This document shows, piece by piece, positions 63,358-64,000 of a stretch of 64,000 bases of DNA (its first letter is position 1; the number at the start of each line of letters is the position of its first letter). Origin of the DNA: Helopsaltes ochotensis (taxonomy: Eukaryota > Chordata > Aves > Passeriformes > Locustellidae); assembly GCA_013400155.1 (NCBI GenBank), contig VXBM01000023.1, forward strand, positions 1,283,750 through 1,347,749, written 5' to 3'. The notes under the pieces are model-generated. The model had not been told where the DNA came from and made no database searches. It saw nothing but the letters and a program-made list of their open reading frames with translations. A program made the position numbers and the translations under genes.

Positions 63358-63566
63358 GGAGAATGGAGCAAGCAAAGTAATTGGTAGAGCATGGCTACAG
63401 ATCTTCATGGGAGTAAACACAGCAGGACTACTCAAGGATTTTCCCTGCAGCCACCAGGTCATCAACCTGAAATTCCTCAAAACTGAGGAACTAGAAAAGT
63501 CCTGGAAGCTCAGCAGTTCAGAGAGGCTTGCAGTTTACCTTATCAGCTGTCACCTATCTCAGAAGG
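63358..63566 (+). other. Possible exon of an unknown gene
   Basis: An acceptor-like TTCTGTTTTTCAAAG precedes a 209-base segment that is open for 69 codons and ends at a perfect GTGAGT donor. The product has stretches such as KSWKLSSSERLAVYLISCHL and no domain I recognise. An open run of this length occurs by chance a few percent of the time, and the splice sites add modest support. It could be an orphan exon of a neighbouring gene or a coincidence. Confidence 0.2.
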
Positions 63567-63888
63567 GTGAGTGGCGAGAGGTTCTTCGCCTTCTTTTTCT
63601 GTAGTGTGGAAGAACTGTGCTTATAGGGATGGAGACAAATAGGTGCACAGCCCTGTCACTTTGGTATTTCTTATCCTTTGCAAATTAATTGCTAGGACCA
63701 TGATAGAGATCCCTTTCCTCCTTTGTAGAAACACAGCCTGATGACAAATCCATGGCAGGAGTGATCAATGATCAATGACAGGAGAGAATATACAAGAACA
63801 AACCACAGGCCACAGACATAGGGCTGTGCTTTGCTGGGAAAGTCTTTCACTGAACAGTGGGATATGCAGTAGGATGGGATACAATAGA

Positions 63889-64000
63889 GTAGGATAGGAT
63901 AGGATTAGGATAGGATAGGATAGGATAGGATAGGATAGGATAGGATAGGATAGGATAGGATAGGATAGGATAGGATAGGATAGGATAGGATAGGATAGGA
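63889..64000. repeat. Pentanucleotide (TAGGA)n array, cut by the window end
   Basis: More than twenty TAGGA units run to the last base. One unit near 63905 has an extra T, and degenerate units precede from about 63869. The array continues beyond the window, so its full length is unknown. Confidence 0.97.

Noticed and set aside
1..64000. tRNA, rRNA, CRISPR, prophage or operon
   Set aside because: Nothing in the sequence has these structures; the window is vertebrate nuclear DNA.

Overview
The window looks like vertebrate nuclear DNA, almost certainly from a bird and probably a songbird. Short exons sit in large introns. CR1 retroposon fragments, old MIR-type SINE fragments and solo LTRs of bird endogenous retrovirus families are scattered through the non-coding sequence. 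There is an assembly gap (30922-31061) and one isolated N (22772). I see no bacterial operon, CRISPR array or prophage, and no wholly new system.

The one gene I recognise with confidence is the 3' part of MDGA1 (MAM domain-containing GPI anchor protein 1) on the + strand. Five exons (9107-9259, 10422-10556, 24061-24191, 25178-25286, 26422-26513) join in a consistent reading frame. They encode the whole MAM domain, with four cysteines, then a short linker and a hydrophobic GPI-signal tail ending in a stop codon at 26511-26513. A 24-nt candidate microexon at 1686-1709 has strong splice sites and joins the first MAM exon in frame. The immunoglobulin and fibronectin III exons must lie upstream of the window.

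Layout: 1-1685 is presumed intron with a solo LTR at 810-1473. 1686-26513 is the 3' coding part of MDGA1 with its introns, which hold MIR and CR1 relics and several AT-rich, homeodomain-motif-rich blocks that may be regulatory. 26514 to about 30.9 kb, possibly to 35.87 kb, is likely 3' UTR or downstream flank; a good poly(A) signal with a GU-rich downstream element lies at 35858. From there to 64000 I recognise no protein-coding gene. That part holds a 1.2-kb reverse-oriented CR1 with a damaged reverse transcriptase motif, a convergent pair of solo LTRs (45354-46178 on +, 46283-46949 on -), an ERVL-type solo LTR (54625-55223), another LTR near 62 kb, and a pentanucleotide array that runs off the end of the window.

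MDGA1 is known as a GPI-anchored neural surface protein that binds neuroligins and limits synapse formation, so a cluster of candidate neural regulatory elements in its introns is plausible. That link is inference. Repeat family names come from remembered consensus features; no database search was possible.
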